A DNA stretch of 64,000 bases from Streptococcus sp. X13SY08 (GTDB lineage Bacteria > Bacillota > Bacilli > Lactobacillales > Streptococcaceae). This document shows positions 18,260-27,277 of this stretch, in pieces; the first letter of the stretch is position 1; every line of letters starts with the position of its first letter. The position numbers and the translations under genes were made by a program. The notes beneath the pieces are model-generated. The model saw nothing but the letters and a program-made list of their open reading frames with translations. It was not told the DNA's origin and made no database searches. Location: positions 1-64,000 of the forward strand of contig NZ_LFYO02000002.1 of the NCBI RefSeq assembly GCF_001182825.2, written 5' to 3'.

Positions 18260-18267
18260 TATTCGTA
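18260..18267 (-). promoter_or_regulatory. cin-box (ComX/sigma-X promoter) of comC
   Basis: On the minus strand the sequence is exactly TACGAATA, the streptococcal late-competence promoter element, in a T-rich context. It ends 8 nt before the comC ATG at 18252. No ribosome-binding site lies between, so the competence transcript would be leaderless or nearly so. Confidence 0.85.
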
Positions 18268-18403
18268 AATCTATTTTTCAAAACATAGAGATGAAAAAAG
18301 TATTCTTATGGTGTGAGGTAGAAAAATCCCCTAATCTTTGTACGGTAATTCTTGGGTAATCGTGAACAGAATTTGTTAAACTATATTCGAGAGGTGAAGA
18401 AAG

Positions 18404-19237
18404 ATGATGCATCAATTTAATCAAACCATGACTTACTTGGAAAGTGTGTTGCACACAGAGGTGGATATGAATAGAGTTCCGCAACTATCAGGGTATTCTT
18501 ATTCTATGTTTAGCAGATTATTTTCCATCTTATCGGATATGACTTTAGCTGAGTATCTGCGCAAGCGTAGATTATCAGAAGCGACCAACGATTTGCGCGA
18601 AACATCTGATAAAATCATTGATATAGCGCTTAAATATGGTTATGATTCTGTCGATTCATTCAGCGCTGCCTTCAAGAAATTTCACGGAAGGACACCCTCA
18701 GAAGTCAGAAATAGAAAGCCTTCTAAGATCTTTCCCAAAGTTCAATTATCTATGAAGATTACAGGAGGAAAAAATATGAATATCAGTATTCAACAGAAAC
18801 CCGCATTTGCAGTGGCAGGCATTTTATTAGAGAATGTCAATAATAGCAAATGTCCAGCTGCTTGGGATAGATTGTATAAGGCACATTCATTTGAGACACT
18901 AGAAGCCTTAGGCGGTGGCCAGTCTTATGGAGTCTGTTCAGATATTGCTGTAGGTGAAAAAATGAACTACATGGCAGGCTATCAGGTAACGGATAAGGAA
19001 AAGGGACATGCGCTTAACTTAAGTATTTTAGACATTGCAGAGGCTGAGTACGCCATTATTCCAGTCAAAGGGGCCATTCCAGCTTCCCTTCATCAGGCTT
19101 GGAAATATGTTTTGGAAGTTTTCTTCCCAGAAACTGGCTATCGTCATTCAGGTGCACCAGACTTTGAAGTCTATGCAGAAGGAGATATGCACAGTCCAGA
19201 TTATGAAATGGAAATTTGGGTTCCAGTGGTAAAATAA
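18404..19237 (+). CDS. AraC-family regulator with GyrI-like effector domain
   Basis: A 277-aa protein of Rob/SoxS-like layout. An N-terminal AraC-type DNA-binding domain (about 1-105) carries both helix-turn-helices, including AEYLRKRRLSEATNDL and the closing signature FHGRTPSEVR. A GyrI-like small-molecule-binding domain (about 125-277) follows and ends ...MEIWVPVVK. Such proteins sense amphipathic drugs and activate efflux or stress genes. No obvious target operon is adjacent. GAGGTGAAG provides the ribosome site; the second ATG at 18407 is an equally possible start. Confidence 0.9.
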   Translation: MMHQFNQTMTYLESVLHTEVDMNRVPQLSGYSYSMFSRLFSILSDMTLAEYLRKRRLSEATNDLRETSDKIIDIALKYGYDSVDSFSAAFKKFHGRTPSEVRNRKPSKIFPKVQLSMKITGGKNMNISIQQKPAFAVAGILLENVNNSKCPAAWDRLYKAHSFETLEALGGGQSYGVCSDIAVGEKMNYMAGYQVTDKEKGHALNLSILDIAEAEYAIIPVKGAIPASLHQAWKYVLEVFFPETGYRHSGAPDFEVYAEGDMHSPDYEMEIWVPVVK

Positions 19238-19247
19238 GTCAAGTAGA

Positions 19248-19281
19248 GTTTGGGACAAAAGTAGTTCCAAACACCTTTTTA
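19248..19281 (+). terminator. Terminator of the AraC/GyrI regulator
   Basis: gtttgg and ccaaac flank a loop and are followed by ACC and five T's. Confidence 0.6.
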
Positions 19282-19548
19282 TATGGTTTATTTGAAAATA
19301 TCTAGTGGTTAGTGGTTGAGTATTCCGACTATTTAAAACGGCTTGAGGGGAAAGATTATGAGTTCCAAGCAACTTCCTCCTCTCAATTGCGCTAACAACT
19401 CCTTTTTTTCAATCCAAAATGTAATATGTAAGAAATGCTCGCTTCATTTTCCACGAAATAGGGAAGTGGGGCTAAAATCGTATTCTTTGAAATGGCTGAT
19501 TTTTACTTCATACTCTCTTGAATTCTTAAATCTAGAATCTATAAGATG
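19282..19548 (+). other. Intergenic stretch upstream of mnmL
   Basis: AT-rich sequence with no gene recognised. The frame of mnmL is open through 19343 but encodes an unconserved-looking leader and is crossed by the promoter, so it is not counted as coding. Confidence 0.5.
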
Positions 19549-19557
19549 TGCTATAAT
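19549..19557 (+). promoter_or_regulatory. mnmL promoter (extended -10), leaderless start
   Basis: TGCTATAAT ends 8 nt before the ATG at 19565. No Shine-Dalgarno site is present. Confidence 0.7.
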
Positions 19558-19564
19558 ATTAGAC

Positions 19565-20346
19565 ATGAAACGTTATCGCACAGTAAATGCTTATTACCGA
19601 GAATTATTCGGTGAAAAAATTTTAAAATTACCCATTGATGCGGGTTTTGACTGCCCTAATCGGGATGGGGCCGTTGCCCATGGAGGATGTACATTTTGTA
19701 CGGTTTCGGGATCAGGAGATGCTATTGTGGCACCAGAAGCGCCTATTCGCGAGCAATTTTACAAAGAAATTGATTTCATGCATCGCAAATGGCCCGATGT
19801 TGAGAAATATTTGGTTTATTTTCAAAATTTCATCAATACTCATGAAAAATTGGAAGTCATTCGTGAGCGCTATGAACAAGCTATCAATGAACCTGGAGTC
19901 GTGGGAATCAATATTGGAACCCGTCCTGACTGTATGCCAGATGATGTCATTGCTTATCTAGCAGAGCTTTCAGAACGTATGCACGTGACGGTTGAGCTGG
20001 GCTTGCAGACCACTTATGAAGATACTTCTCGGCTCATTAATCGTGCGCATAGTTATGAACTGTATGTAGAAACGGTCAAGCGGATTCGTAAGCAAGCTCC
20101 AAGGGTAGAGATTGTCAGCCATTTGATTAATGGTTTGCCAGAAGAAACACGCGATTGTTGAGCCAGGAAGAGTATATTCAGATTATCTGTGATCAACTTG
20201 AAATCATCCCAGAACATATGGTAATTCACCGCATCACAGGTGACGCCCCGCGCGACATGCTGATTGGTCCTATGTGGAGTCTAAAAAAATGGGAAGAAAC
20301 AATACGAAAGAGGAAAAATGAATCCTATTATTCCAAAAACACCTGA
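19565..20346 (+). pseudogene. mnmL: Radical-SAM protein of the YhcC/YtqA (MnmL) family, internal deletion
   Basis: The N-terminal 195 residues are normal: KRYRTVNAYYRELFGEK, the radical-SAM cysteines in DAGFDCPNRDGAVAHGGCTFC, and NIGTRPDCMPDDV. After LPEETRD the frame ends. LLSQEEYIQIICDQLEIIPE then HRITGDAPRDMLIGP follow in another frame (+2). Relatives have about 40 residues between these points, so roughly 3n+1 bases are missing near 20155. The C terminus after WSLKKWE also looks shortened. In Bacillus YtqA acts with YtqB in wobble-uridine modification of tRNA. Here the partner mnmM lies two genes downstream. Confidence 0.82.
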
Positions 20347-20994
20347 TGTACCAGAACTGACAGTGGAAGAAATTCATTTTTTAACGGAAGTAACATTTGG
20401 GGAACAAACTTCTCTAGTTCCTTGCGATGCTCTCTTTGTCTTTGGAGGGACTCATGCTGGCCATTGGGAAAAAGCGATTGAAGCCTATCAAAAAGGACTA
20501 GTTAAGAAGATAATTGTGACAGGTGGAATTAGTCCAACAGGTACGCCCAATCCATCTTGGGTACATGGAAAGACGCCAGAAGCAGAAGTCATAGTGGAAT
20601 GCTTGTTGGCGGCTGGAATTCCAAAAGAGAATATTTTTTATGAGAATCGCTCTACAAATACACTGGAAAATGTTTTATTTGCCAAGGAAATCTTTGATTT
20701 TGAGACGATTGAGTCGCTCCTGTTTATCTGAAGAGTCATGTGACAGGTAGACAGTGGCGAACCTTAGCAAAGCATCTGCCAGCTCGCCTAACCCATGTGC
20801 CCTACACATTTGATGCGATTTATGAGGGAATTCCGATATCACGTGATACTTGGATGACCAGCGAGCTTGGTCGCTCACGCGTGTGGGGAGAATATTTACG
20901 GATCCTGCAGTATGGCAACAAAGGGGATATTTTGGCCCTTGATTTAGAAAATGGAGAAAACGATGATCAAACGTCCCATTCACCTCTCACATGA
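20318..20994 (+). pseudogene. YdcF-family (DUF218) protein, frameshifted
   Basis: An ElyC/SanA/YdcF-type protein. The first 130 residues contain DALFVFGGTHAGHWEKAIEA, IIVTGGISPTG, the acidic and basic cluster KTPEAEVIVECL and the ENRSTNTLENVLFAKE signature. The frame then ends after LLFI. Restoring one base at about 20729 gives CKSHVTGRQWRTLAKHLPA and continues to 20994, overlapping mnmM. The function is unknown; some relatives act in envelope metabolism. It starts 29 nt before the end of mnmL with ribosome site AAAGAGG. Confidence 0.78.
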
Positions 20995-21523
20995 TTTTTT
21001 AGCAGAGGTGTTAGATAAAGAGGCTATTGCGGTGGATGCGACCATGGGCAATGGCAATGATACGGCTTTTTTGGCAAAATTATCCAAGAAAGTCTACGCT
21101 TTTGATGTACAAGAGCAAGCACTACAAAAAACCGCTGAGCGTTTAGCGCAGCTTGGTTTAAACAATGCGGAATTGATTTTGGCGGGGCACGAGACAGTGG
21201 ACCAGCATGTGCCTGAGGCGATCCGCGCAGCTATTTTCAATCTGGGCTACCTACCATCTGTCGATAAATCTATTATTACCAAACCAGATACGACGCTGTC
21301 TGCCATTTCTAAAATCTTAGAGCGTCTAGAAGTTGGCGGGCGCCTAGCTATCATGATTTATTACGGTCATGAGGGCGGATCTATGGAAAAAGATGCGGTG
21401 CTGGAATACATCAAGACTTTGGACCAGACCGTCTTCACCGCCATGCTTTACCAACCGCTCAACCAAATCAATACTCCGCCATTTTTGGTAATGGTGGAGA
21501 AATTAGCAAAAATAGTCGATTAA
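20963..21523 (+). CDS. mnmM: tRNA wobble-uridine methyltransferase MnmM (YtqB family)
   Basis: A class I SAM methyltransferase of 186 aa. Motif I is AVDATMGNGNDTAFL, followed by VYAFDVQEQAL, FNLGYLPSVDKSI (the catalytic NLGY motif) and MIYYGHEGG. In Gram-positives this family makes mnm5(s2)U34 from nm5U34. The ATG at 20963 is preferred over 20951 because GGAG lies at the right distance. It overlaps the ydcF-like gene and forms one transcriptional unit with the mnmL homologue. Confidence 0.88.
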   Translation: MIKRPIHLSHDFLAEVLDKEAIAVDATMGNGNDTAFLAKLSKKVYAFDVQEQALQKTAERLAQLGLNNAELILAGHETVDQHVPEAIRAAIFNLGYLPSVDKSIITKPDTTLSAISKILERLEVGGRLAIMIYYGHEGGSMEKDAVLEYIKTLDQTVFTAMLYQPLNQINTPPFLVMVEKLAKIVD

Positions 21524-21535
21524 ATCGACTATTTT
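21509..21535 (+). terminator. Terminator at the mnmM stop codon
   Basis: aaaatagtcgat and atcgactatttt form a perfect 12-bp palindrome with the stop codon TAA as loop. Confidence 0.7.
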
Positions 21536-21612
21536 ATATTTAAATTTATGCTAAACCTTGGAGAATAAAATGACTTCCTAAAGATAAATATTGTATTTGA
21601 GAAGAAAAAATA

Positions 21613-21621
21613 TGATATAAT
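21613..21621 (+). promoter_or_regulatory. Promoter of the CorC-type gene
   Basis: Extended -10 TGATATAAT lies 36 nt before the ATG at 21657, with AGGAG as ribosome site. Confidence 0.65.
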
Positions 21622-21656
21622 GGGGGTACTATTTGAATTTTATATAGGAGAACATC

Positions 21657-22994
21657 ATGGAAGACCCCGGTAGTCAGACCATCTATTTGCAAATTTTATT
21701 GTTGTTTGTATTGACCCTGCTCAATGCCTTTTTCTCAGCCACAGAGATGGCCCTCGTTTCGCTCAATCGTTCCCGCGTGGAGCAAAAAGCAGCCGATGGA
21801 GAGAAAAAATTCATTCGTTTACTAAATGTTCTTGAACATCCCAATCAGTTTTTGTCCACCATTCAGGTTGGGATTACCTTTATTTCTATCTTATCAGGGG
21901 CTAGCTTGGCAGATGATTTGGGCAAAGTATTTGCTGGTTGGATGGGCAACTCTTCAACGGCAAATACAGTGGGTTATTGGCTCGCTTTGGCGCTTTTAAC
22001 TTACGTATCTATCGTTCTTGGTGAGCTATATCCAAAACGAATTGCTATGAATATGAAGGAAAATCTGGCAGTAGTTGCAGCGCCCGTTGTCATCTTTCTA
22101 GGGAAAATTGTCAGTCCCTTCGTTTGGCTCTTATCTGCCTCCACCAATCTTTTATCGCGCTTAACGCCAATGGAGTTTGATGATGCGGATGAGCAGATGA
22201 CTCGTGACGAAATTGAGTACATGCTAACCAAGAGTGAAGCCAGTCTAGATGCCGAAGAAATCGAGATGTTACAAGGAATTTTCTCCTTGGACGAATTGGT
22301 GGCGCGTGAGGTCATGGTGCCTCGTACAGATGCTTTCATGGTCGATATCAACGATACGACCGCTGAAATCATGACGAAAATTCTTAAGCAAAATTTCTCA
22401 CGAATTCCTGTCTATGATGGCGATAAAGACAATGTTATCGGGCTTATTCATACCAAGAAAATTTTAGCAGAAGGTTTTGAAAACGGGTTTGATTACCTTA
22501 ATATTCGCCGCATCATGCAAGAACCGTTATTTGTGCCAGAAACCATTTTTGTGGATGATTTATTAGCTTCCTTTAGAAATACACAAAATCAGATGGCTAT
22601 TCTCTTGGATGAATATGGTGGTGTTTCTGGTTTAGTAACACTGGAAGATTTGTTGGAAGAGATTGTCGGTGAGATTGATGATGAGACGGATAAGACGGAG
22701 ATCTTTGTCCGTGAGATTGCGGAGTCAATTTATATTGTTCAGGGAAACATGACTCTCAATGATTTCAATGAATATTTTGATACTGAGCTGGAAAGTGATG
22801 ATGTGGATACCATTGCAGGCTTCTATCTGACTGGAGTGGGGACTATTCCGAGTCAAGAAGAAAAAGAAACCTATGAAGTGGACAGCAAGGATAAACACCT
22901 GATCTTGATTAACGATAAGGTTAAAAATGGTCGTGTGACTAAGCTCAAATTGATGATTATCCCTATCGAAGCTGATGAGGAAGAAGCTGATTGA
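21657..22994 (+). CDS. CNNM/CorC-type hemolysin-family membrane protein
   Basis: A 445-aa protein with an N-terminal CNNM (DUF21) membrane domain (about 1-190) that includes LNAFFSATEMALVSLNRSRV and GELYPKRIAM. A pair of CBS domains (about 205-335) includes DIFSRIPVYDGDKDNVIGL-like and LLDEYGGVSGLVTLEDLLEE segments. A CorC_HlyC transporter-associated domain (about 350-440) follows. Family members are implicated in Mg2+ or other divalent cation export and are often mislabelled as hemolysins. It is monocistronic. Confidence 0.9.
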   Translation: MEDPGSQTIYLQILLLFVLTLLNAFFSATEMALVSLNRSRVEQKAADGEKKFIRLLNVLEHPNQFLSTIQVGITFISILSGASLADDLGKVFAGWMGNSSTANTVGYWLALALLTYVSIVLGELYPKRIAMNMKENLAVVAAPVVIFLGKIVSPFVWLLSASTNLLSRLTPMEFDDADEQMTRDEIEYMLTKSEASLDAEEIEMLQGIFSLDELVAREVMVPRTDAFMVDINDTTAEIMTKILKQNFSRIPVYDGDKDNVIGLIHTKKILAEGFENGFDYLNIRRIMQEPLFVPETIFVDDLLASFRNTQNQMAILLDEYGGVSGLVTLEDLLEEIVGEIDDETDKTEIFVREIAESIYIVQGNMTLNDFNEYFDTELESDDVDTIAGFYLTGVGTIPSQEEKETYEVDSKDKHLILINDKVKNGRVTKLKLMIIPIEADEEEAD

Positions 22995-23021
22995 GTCCTT
23001 GAAAACAGTGTGAAATCAAAA

Positions 23022-23064
23022 GATGAAAGTTTAGGAAAACGTTTCCGACTTTCGTCTTTTTTTT
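23022..23064 (+). terminator. Terminator of the CorC-type gene
   Basis: gatgaaagt and actttcgtc form the outer stem with ggaaaacgtttcc inside, followed by eight T's. Confidence 0.85.
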
Positions 23065-23076
23065 GAGGGGAAATCG

Positions 23077-23085
23077 TGCTATAAT
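23077..23085 (+). promoter_or_regulatory. pflA promoter (extended -10)
   Basis: TGCTATAAT lies 28 nt before the preferred ATG at 23113. Confidence 0.6.
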
Positions 23086-23112
23086 GGATAGAGATAAAGG
23101 ATGGATGAAACA

Positions 23113-23901
23113 ATGGAAGAAATAGACTACAGAAAAGTAACAGGTCTGGTACATTCAACGGAGAGTTTTGGCTCTTTAGATGGTCCTGGCGTGCGTTTTG
23201 TCATTTTTATGCAGGGATGCCACATGCGCTGTCAATACTGTCATAATCCTGATACATGGGATCTAATCAATCCTGCTGCGACTGAGAGAACCGCTGAGGA
23301 TGTGCTCAACGAAGCCATGCGCTACAAGATGTTCTGGGGTAAAGAAGGCGGGATTACCGTTTCAGGTGGGGAGGCCACGATCCAGATTGACTTTTTGATT
23401 GCACTGTTTACATTGGCAAAAGAGCAGGGCATTCATACGACTTTGGATACATGTGCTCTGACTTTCCGTAATAATCCACGCTATCTAGAGAAATATGAAA
23501 AGTTGATGGCGGTAACGGATCTCGTTCTTTTAGATATTAAAGAAATCAATCCAGACCAACATAAAATTGTCACAGGTCATAGCAATAAAACCATCCTAGC
23601 CTGTGCCCGTTATTTATCAGATATTGGAAAGCCTGTTTGGATTCGTCATGTTTTGGTACCTGGTTTGACGGATCGAGACGAAGATTTGAAAAATCTAGGT
23701 GAGTTTGTTAAGACGCTGACGAATGTAGAACGTTTTGAAGTACTTCCATATCATAATTTGGGAGAATTCAAATGGCGGGAACTCGGTCGCCCTTATCCGC
23801 TAGAAGGAACTAAGCCGCCTAGCAAAGCACGTGTAGAAAATGCCAAATCTCTCATGGAAACCGAGACCTATCAAGACTATCTCAATCGCATTCGTAATTA
23901 A
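23113..23901 (+). CDS. pflA: Pyruvate formate-lyase activating enzyme
   Basis: A radical-SAM enzyme that installs the glycyl radical on pyruvate formate-lyase, allowing mixed-acid fermentation under anaerobiosis. The 4Fe-4S motif CX3CX2C is in GCHMRCQYCHNPDTW near residue 32. GGITVSGGEATIQ near 75 contacts SAM. The enzyme has 262 aa from the start MEEIDYRKVTG. An ATG 12 nt upstream (23101) is possible but abuts the AAAGG that would serve as ribosome site. No pfl gene is present in the window. Confidence 0.94.
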   Translation: MEEIDYRKVTGLVHSTESFGSLDGPGVRFVIFMQGCHMRCQYCHNPDTWDLINPAATERTAEDVLNEAMRYKMFWGKEGGITVSGGEATIQIDFLIALFTLAKEQGIHTTLDTCALTFRNNPRYLEKYEKLMAVTDLVLLDIKEINPDQHKIVTGHSNKTILACARYLSDIGKPVWIRHVLVPGLTDRDEDLKNLGEFVKTLTNVERFEVLPYHNLGEFKWRELGRPYPLEGTKPPSKARVENAKSLMETETYQDYLNRIRN

Positions 23902-23930
23902 GAAATCAAGGAAACTTGGTTTCTTTTTTT
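23901..23930 (+). terminator. pflA terminator
   Basis: agaaatcaag-gaaa-cttggtttct is followed by a T run, and the stem begins within the stop codon region. Confidence 0.8.
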
Positions 23931-24153
23931 GTTACGAGTTCGAGACAGTATTTCTAATTTAGGGCAAGGATGTGATATTTCTTTGTATATTTATTAATTT
24001 GAGAATTATAGGCAGGATAGAGAATGTCAGCTTTTTATGCTAGATTATTAGGCTTTTGTAAAATATCAGAATTATCAGAAGTTTTAAATTTAGTACAAAT
24101 TATGTATTTTTAGACACAATTTCGGAAGGTGTAAATTTTTCAATTTAGAAACA

Positions 24154-24162
24154 TGTTATGCT
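24154..24162 (+). promoter_or_regulatory. Promoter of the secreted protein gene
   Basis: Extended -10 TGTTATGCT lies 31 nt before the ATG, with AAAGGAG as ribosome site. The upstream 200 bp (23940-24150) are AT-rich with no recognised gene. Confidence 0.55.
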
Positions 24163-24193
24163 AAGAGAGTAAAAATTAAAGGAGAATCTTTAT

Positions 24194-25318
24194 ATGAAAA
24201 GAATCGTTTTATTAACCTCACTTGCTCTTAGCACAGCTATTTTAGCAAATGCTACAGAAGTTTCTGCAAATACTGAAGAAACAGATGTTGTTTCAACACA
24301 CGTTAAAAAATTTAACGAATTAGAAGGAACACATCTAAAAGTCAACATTACTGGTGTCGATATGGACCGAAATGTCATTCTTCGTCCACGCGTAGTGGAG
24401 TTTCCTTTAACCATCGGAAGTCAATTAGATTTAGCGACTATTCAAGAAATGGTTCTTGCTACAATCAATGCTACATTGCCAAACACTTATGAATTAACTG
24501 AATATGCCAATGTGCAACTTGAAGTTAACAATGAGCGTTACCGTAAGACAAACTTGCCAATCCCTGAAGTTGGTTTTGCCGTTCCTGGCCTTACATATTA
24601 CGGAAAAACACCAGTTTTCAATTTGAGTGGAACAGTAACTTTGAGAGAAACTCTAAAAGCTACCGAAGAGGATCATCGAGTCGTAGCTGAAAAGCCGATT
24701 GGTGGCAAGCATGTTGTGGACACAGATGATGTAGAGTGGCAACAAGAAGTTACCTTTAAGAAAAAAGATGGCACGAGTCTTATTTCAACAGGAGTTATGG
24801 CTGAAGCTGGAACAGGATACGCAAAAATTGGTGATGAAATCAGTTCAGAGTTGCTCTGGAACAATGCACAAAAATTATTTGAGACAACTAAAGAAGCTAA
24901 AGAAGGCTATAAACTTGTTAAACGACTCAGCACTGAAGTCATGGTAGATTCTGGCGCGAGAAGATTTGTATACGACAGTTACGAGGATAACGAATTTAAA
25001 TATATTGTACAAGGTAACCGCCAGCCTTCTGATAGCCATACAGATGCTATCATAGAAATTTACTATATTGCTAAGGAAGACGAAACGGATGAAAAACAAA
25101 TCATCACGTTGCAATATGTTGATGAAGCAACCGATGTGACATTGGTTGAGAAAGAACACGAAATCTTTTCACAGGTAACCATTGAGGGATTGAAATCTTC
25201 ATTAAATGAGGGAGATAAAACAATCGTAGGTGGAAAAAATGGAAATACATATGAATTTACAGGTAAGATTGTACGTGAAAATAAAGATGTATTCAAAATT
25301 TACTACCGTGAACAATAA
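24194..25318 (+). CDS. Secreted protein of unknown function
   Basis: A 374-aa protein. The N terminus is a classical signal peptide ([20 protein letters not shown], cleavage probably around EVSA-NTEE). The mature part is acidic and beta-rich, with two segments ending in similar tyrosine-rich strands (IEIYYIAKED near 290 and FKIYYREQ at the end). These recall MucBP-like or beta-grasp surface domains. There is no LPXTG motif, no C-terminal hydrophobic anchor and no lipobox, so it is probably released. I do not recognise the family. Confidence 0.7.
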   Translation: MKRIVLLTSLALSTAILANATEVSANTEETDVVSTHVKKFNELEGTHLKVNITGVDMDRNVILRPRVVEFPLTIGSQLDLATIQEMVLATINATLPNTYELTEYANVQLEVNNERYRKTNLPIPEVGFAVPGLTYYGKTPVFNLSGTVTLRETLKATEEDHRVVAEKPIGGKHVVDTDDVEWQQEVTFKKKDGTSLISTGVMAEAGTGYAKIGDEISSELLWNNAQKLFETTKEAKEGYKLVKRLSTEVMVDSGARRFVYDSYEDNEFKYIVQGNRQPSDSHTDAIIEIYYIAKEDETDEKQIITLQYVDEATDVTLVEKEHEIFSQVTIEGLKSSLNEGDKTIVGGKNGNTYEFTGKIVRENKDVFKIYYREQ

Positions 25319-25407
25319 CACTGTTAGACAAGGTGTTCGCAAACAATTTAATTAGGAAGGCAAGCTTATTTTTTTGATGACATGCTGCAATCAGCTAGCA
25401 CATTTCT

Positions 25408-27105
25408 TTATAGTGCTTTGTCATCAATGGCATCTAACCAATCGTTAGCAGCTTTGATAGTTGCTTCGAGGGCACCTTCTTGGAATGGGGATTGGAGACC
25501 TGCTGCGTCCACGATTTGAAGGAAGGTAGCTGTTCCGCCCATTTTACAGATACGTAGGTAATCTTCCCAAGCTGTTTCATCATGATCCACTTGTGTACGT
25601 TTCCAGAATTGGAGAGCACAGACTTGAGCAAGGGTGTAGTCAATATAGTAGAATGGACTTGCAAAGATATGTCCTTGGCGATACCAGAAAATACCGCGTT
25701 CTAGTGCTTCAGATTCTGAGTAATCTTTTGATGGCAGGTACATTTTTTCTAATTTGCGCCATGTTGCCTTGCGTTCTGCTGGCGTCATGTTTGGATTTTC
25801 ATAGACTTCGTGCTGGAAGTGATCCACTAAGACACCATAAGGCAAGAAGAAGAGCGTGCTTGATAAATGGCTGAATTTATATTTGTCAACTTGTTCCTTG
25901 AAGAAAAGTTCCATCCAAGGCCAGATCATAAATTCCATAGACATAGAGTGGATTTCACAGGATTCGTAGGTTGGCCAGATACTTTCTGGTGTTTGAATCC
26001 AGCGTGAGTTGTATACTTGAAAGGCGTGTCCAGCTTCGTGGGTCAAAACATCAATATCCCCACTAGTTCCATTGAAGTTGGAGAAGATGAATGGACTCTT
26101 GGAATCAGCGATATAAGTACAATATCCACCAGTGTCCTTACCTTCTTTTGCCACCAAATCCAGCAATTCTTTCTCTACCATGAAGTCGAAGAATTCACCT
26201 GTTTCAGGAGATAATTCACGATACATTTTTTGTGCTTGGGCAACCAATTCTTCTGGGGTCCCTTTTGGCGTTGCGTTTCCATCCAAGTATTCCAAAGTCA
26301 AATCATAATGTTTGAGACTTGTTACTTGAATACGTTCCGCTTGGCGCTCACGCAGTTGATTAACTACAGGAACGACCAATTTTTGAATTTCTTCGCGGTA
26401 GGTTTTGACCATTTCACGATTGTAGTCAAAGCGATTCATCATCTTGTAGCCATATTCTACATAGTCTTTAAAACCAAGTCTTGTTGCGATTTCATTGCGG
26501 ACCTGTACCAACTGGTCATAAACGTCATCAAAGTCTGCTTCGTGTTTTTCAAAGTAGCCTGTTATGGTAGCCGAAGCTTCCTTGCGCGTAGCGCGGTCTG
26601 TTGATTGGGCGAATGGTCCCATTTGAGACAGGTTGTAGGTGGTGCCACGGAAGTCCAATTTGGCGGTCGCCATGAGATTATTATAGCGATCTACCAATTG
26701 GTTTTCCTTTTGAAGAAGAGGAATAATCTCTGATGAAAAAGTTTGGAGTTTATTTTCCGCCAAGAGGAAGAATGTTTTTGGCAAGAAATCAGACAAACCA
26801 GCACGATATGGGCTAGCTACCACGACGCGGTAGTAGTCGGTCATGAGCTCATCAAAGAGTGGTGAGTACTCGTTCCAAAACTTGGTTTCTTCATTGTAGA
26901 ATTCATCATTCATATCAATAGAGTGACGGATACTCCACAAGTTGGCTTGCGTATCAATGTTGAGGTTGATAGCGGTAATTTTTTTGACGATTTCAAGCGC
27001 TGTATCAGCATTTTCGGCAGCAGCTAATTGATTGGTCAAATCGGTTAATGTAGCTTTGATAGCTTCATAATCAGGACGTGTATACTTGTATTCTGAGAAT
27101 TTCAT
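25408..27105 (-). CDS. pepF: M3-family oligoendopeptidase
   Basis: A 565-aa cytosolic zinc metallopeptidase of the M3B (PepF-like) family that cleaves oligopeptides. The zinc motif HEAGHAF is at about residue 358, and the third ligand glutamate lies in the following YESCEIHSMSMEF. The conserved N-terminal FSEYKYTRPDYEAI and the C-terminal DYTLAQVCALQFW segments also fit. It has its own ribosome site (AGAAAGAGAA) and appears monocistronic. Confidence 0.93.
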   Translation of the reverse strand: MKFSEYKYTRPDYEAIKATLTDLTNQLAAAENADTALEIVKKITAINLNIDTQANLWSIRHSIDMNDEFYNEETKFWNEYSPLFDELMTDYYRVVVASPYRAGLSDFLPKTFFLLAENKLQTFSSEIIPLLQKENQLVDRYNNLMATAKLDFRGTTYNLSQMGPFAQSTDRATRKEASATITGYFEKHEADFDDVYDQLVQVRNEIATRLGFKDYVEYGYKMMNRFDYNREMVKTYREEIQKLVVPVVNQLRERQAERIQVTSLKHYDLTLEYLDGNATPKGTPEELVAQAQKMYRELSPETGEFFDFMVEKELLDLVAKEGKDTGGYCTYIADSKSPFIFSNFNGTSGDIDVLTHEAGHAFQVYNSRWIQTPESIWPTYESCEIHSMSMEFMIWPWMELFFKEQVDKYKFSHLSSTLFFLPYGVLVDHFQHEVYENPNMTPAERKATWRKLEKMYLPSKDYSESEALERGIFWYRQGHIFASPFYYIDYTLAQVCALQFWKRTQVDHDETAWEDYLRICKMGGTATFLQIVDAAGLQSPFQEGALEATIKAANDWLDAIDDKAL

Positions 27106-27277
27106 GAATTTCTCTTTCTAGTAGTAAAATCGGTCTTTGGCGTCAGGCGCTTAAAAACCACATATAAGGCTATTCTACCCTTTTTGAAAGCGGATTGCAA
27201 ATGGAGACATGCTCCATTCACAAGAAAGCAGAAATGTGGTAAAATAGGATGAATAATAGAAAAAAGAGGTTTGAAAC

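Noticed and set aside
19343..19564. 74-codon N-terminal extension of mnmL in an open frame
   Set aside because: The stretch has no family similarity, spans the promoter and lacks a ribosome site. The radical-SAM protein starts naturally at 19565.
23031..23046. cre-like sequence ggaaaacgtttcc
   Set aside because: It forms the inner stem of the terminator after the CorC-type gene and lies outside any promoter, so a CcpA role is unlikely.
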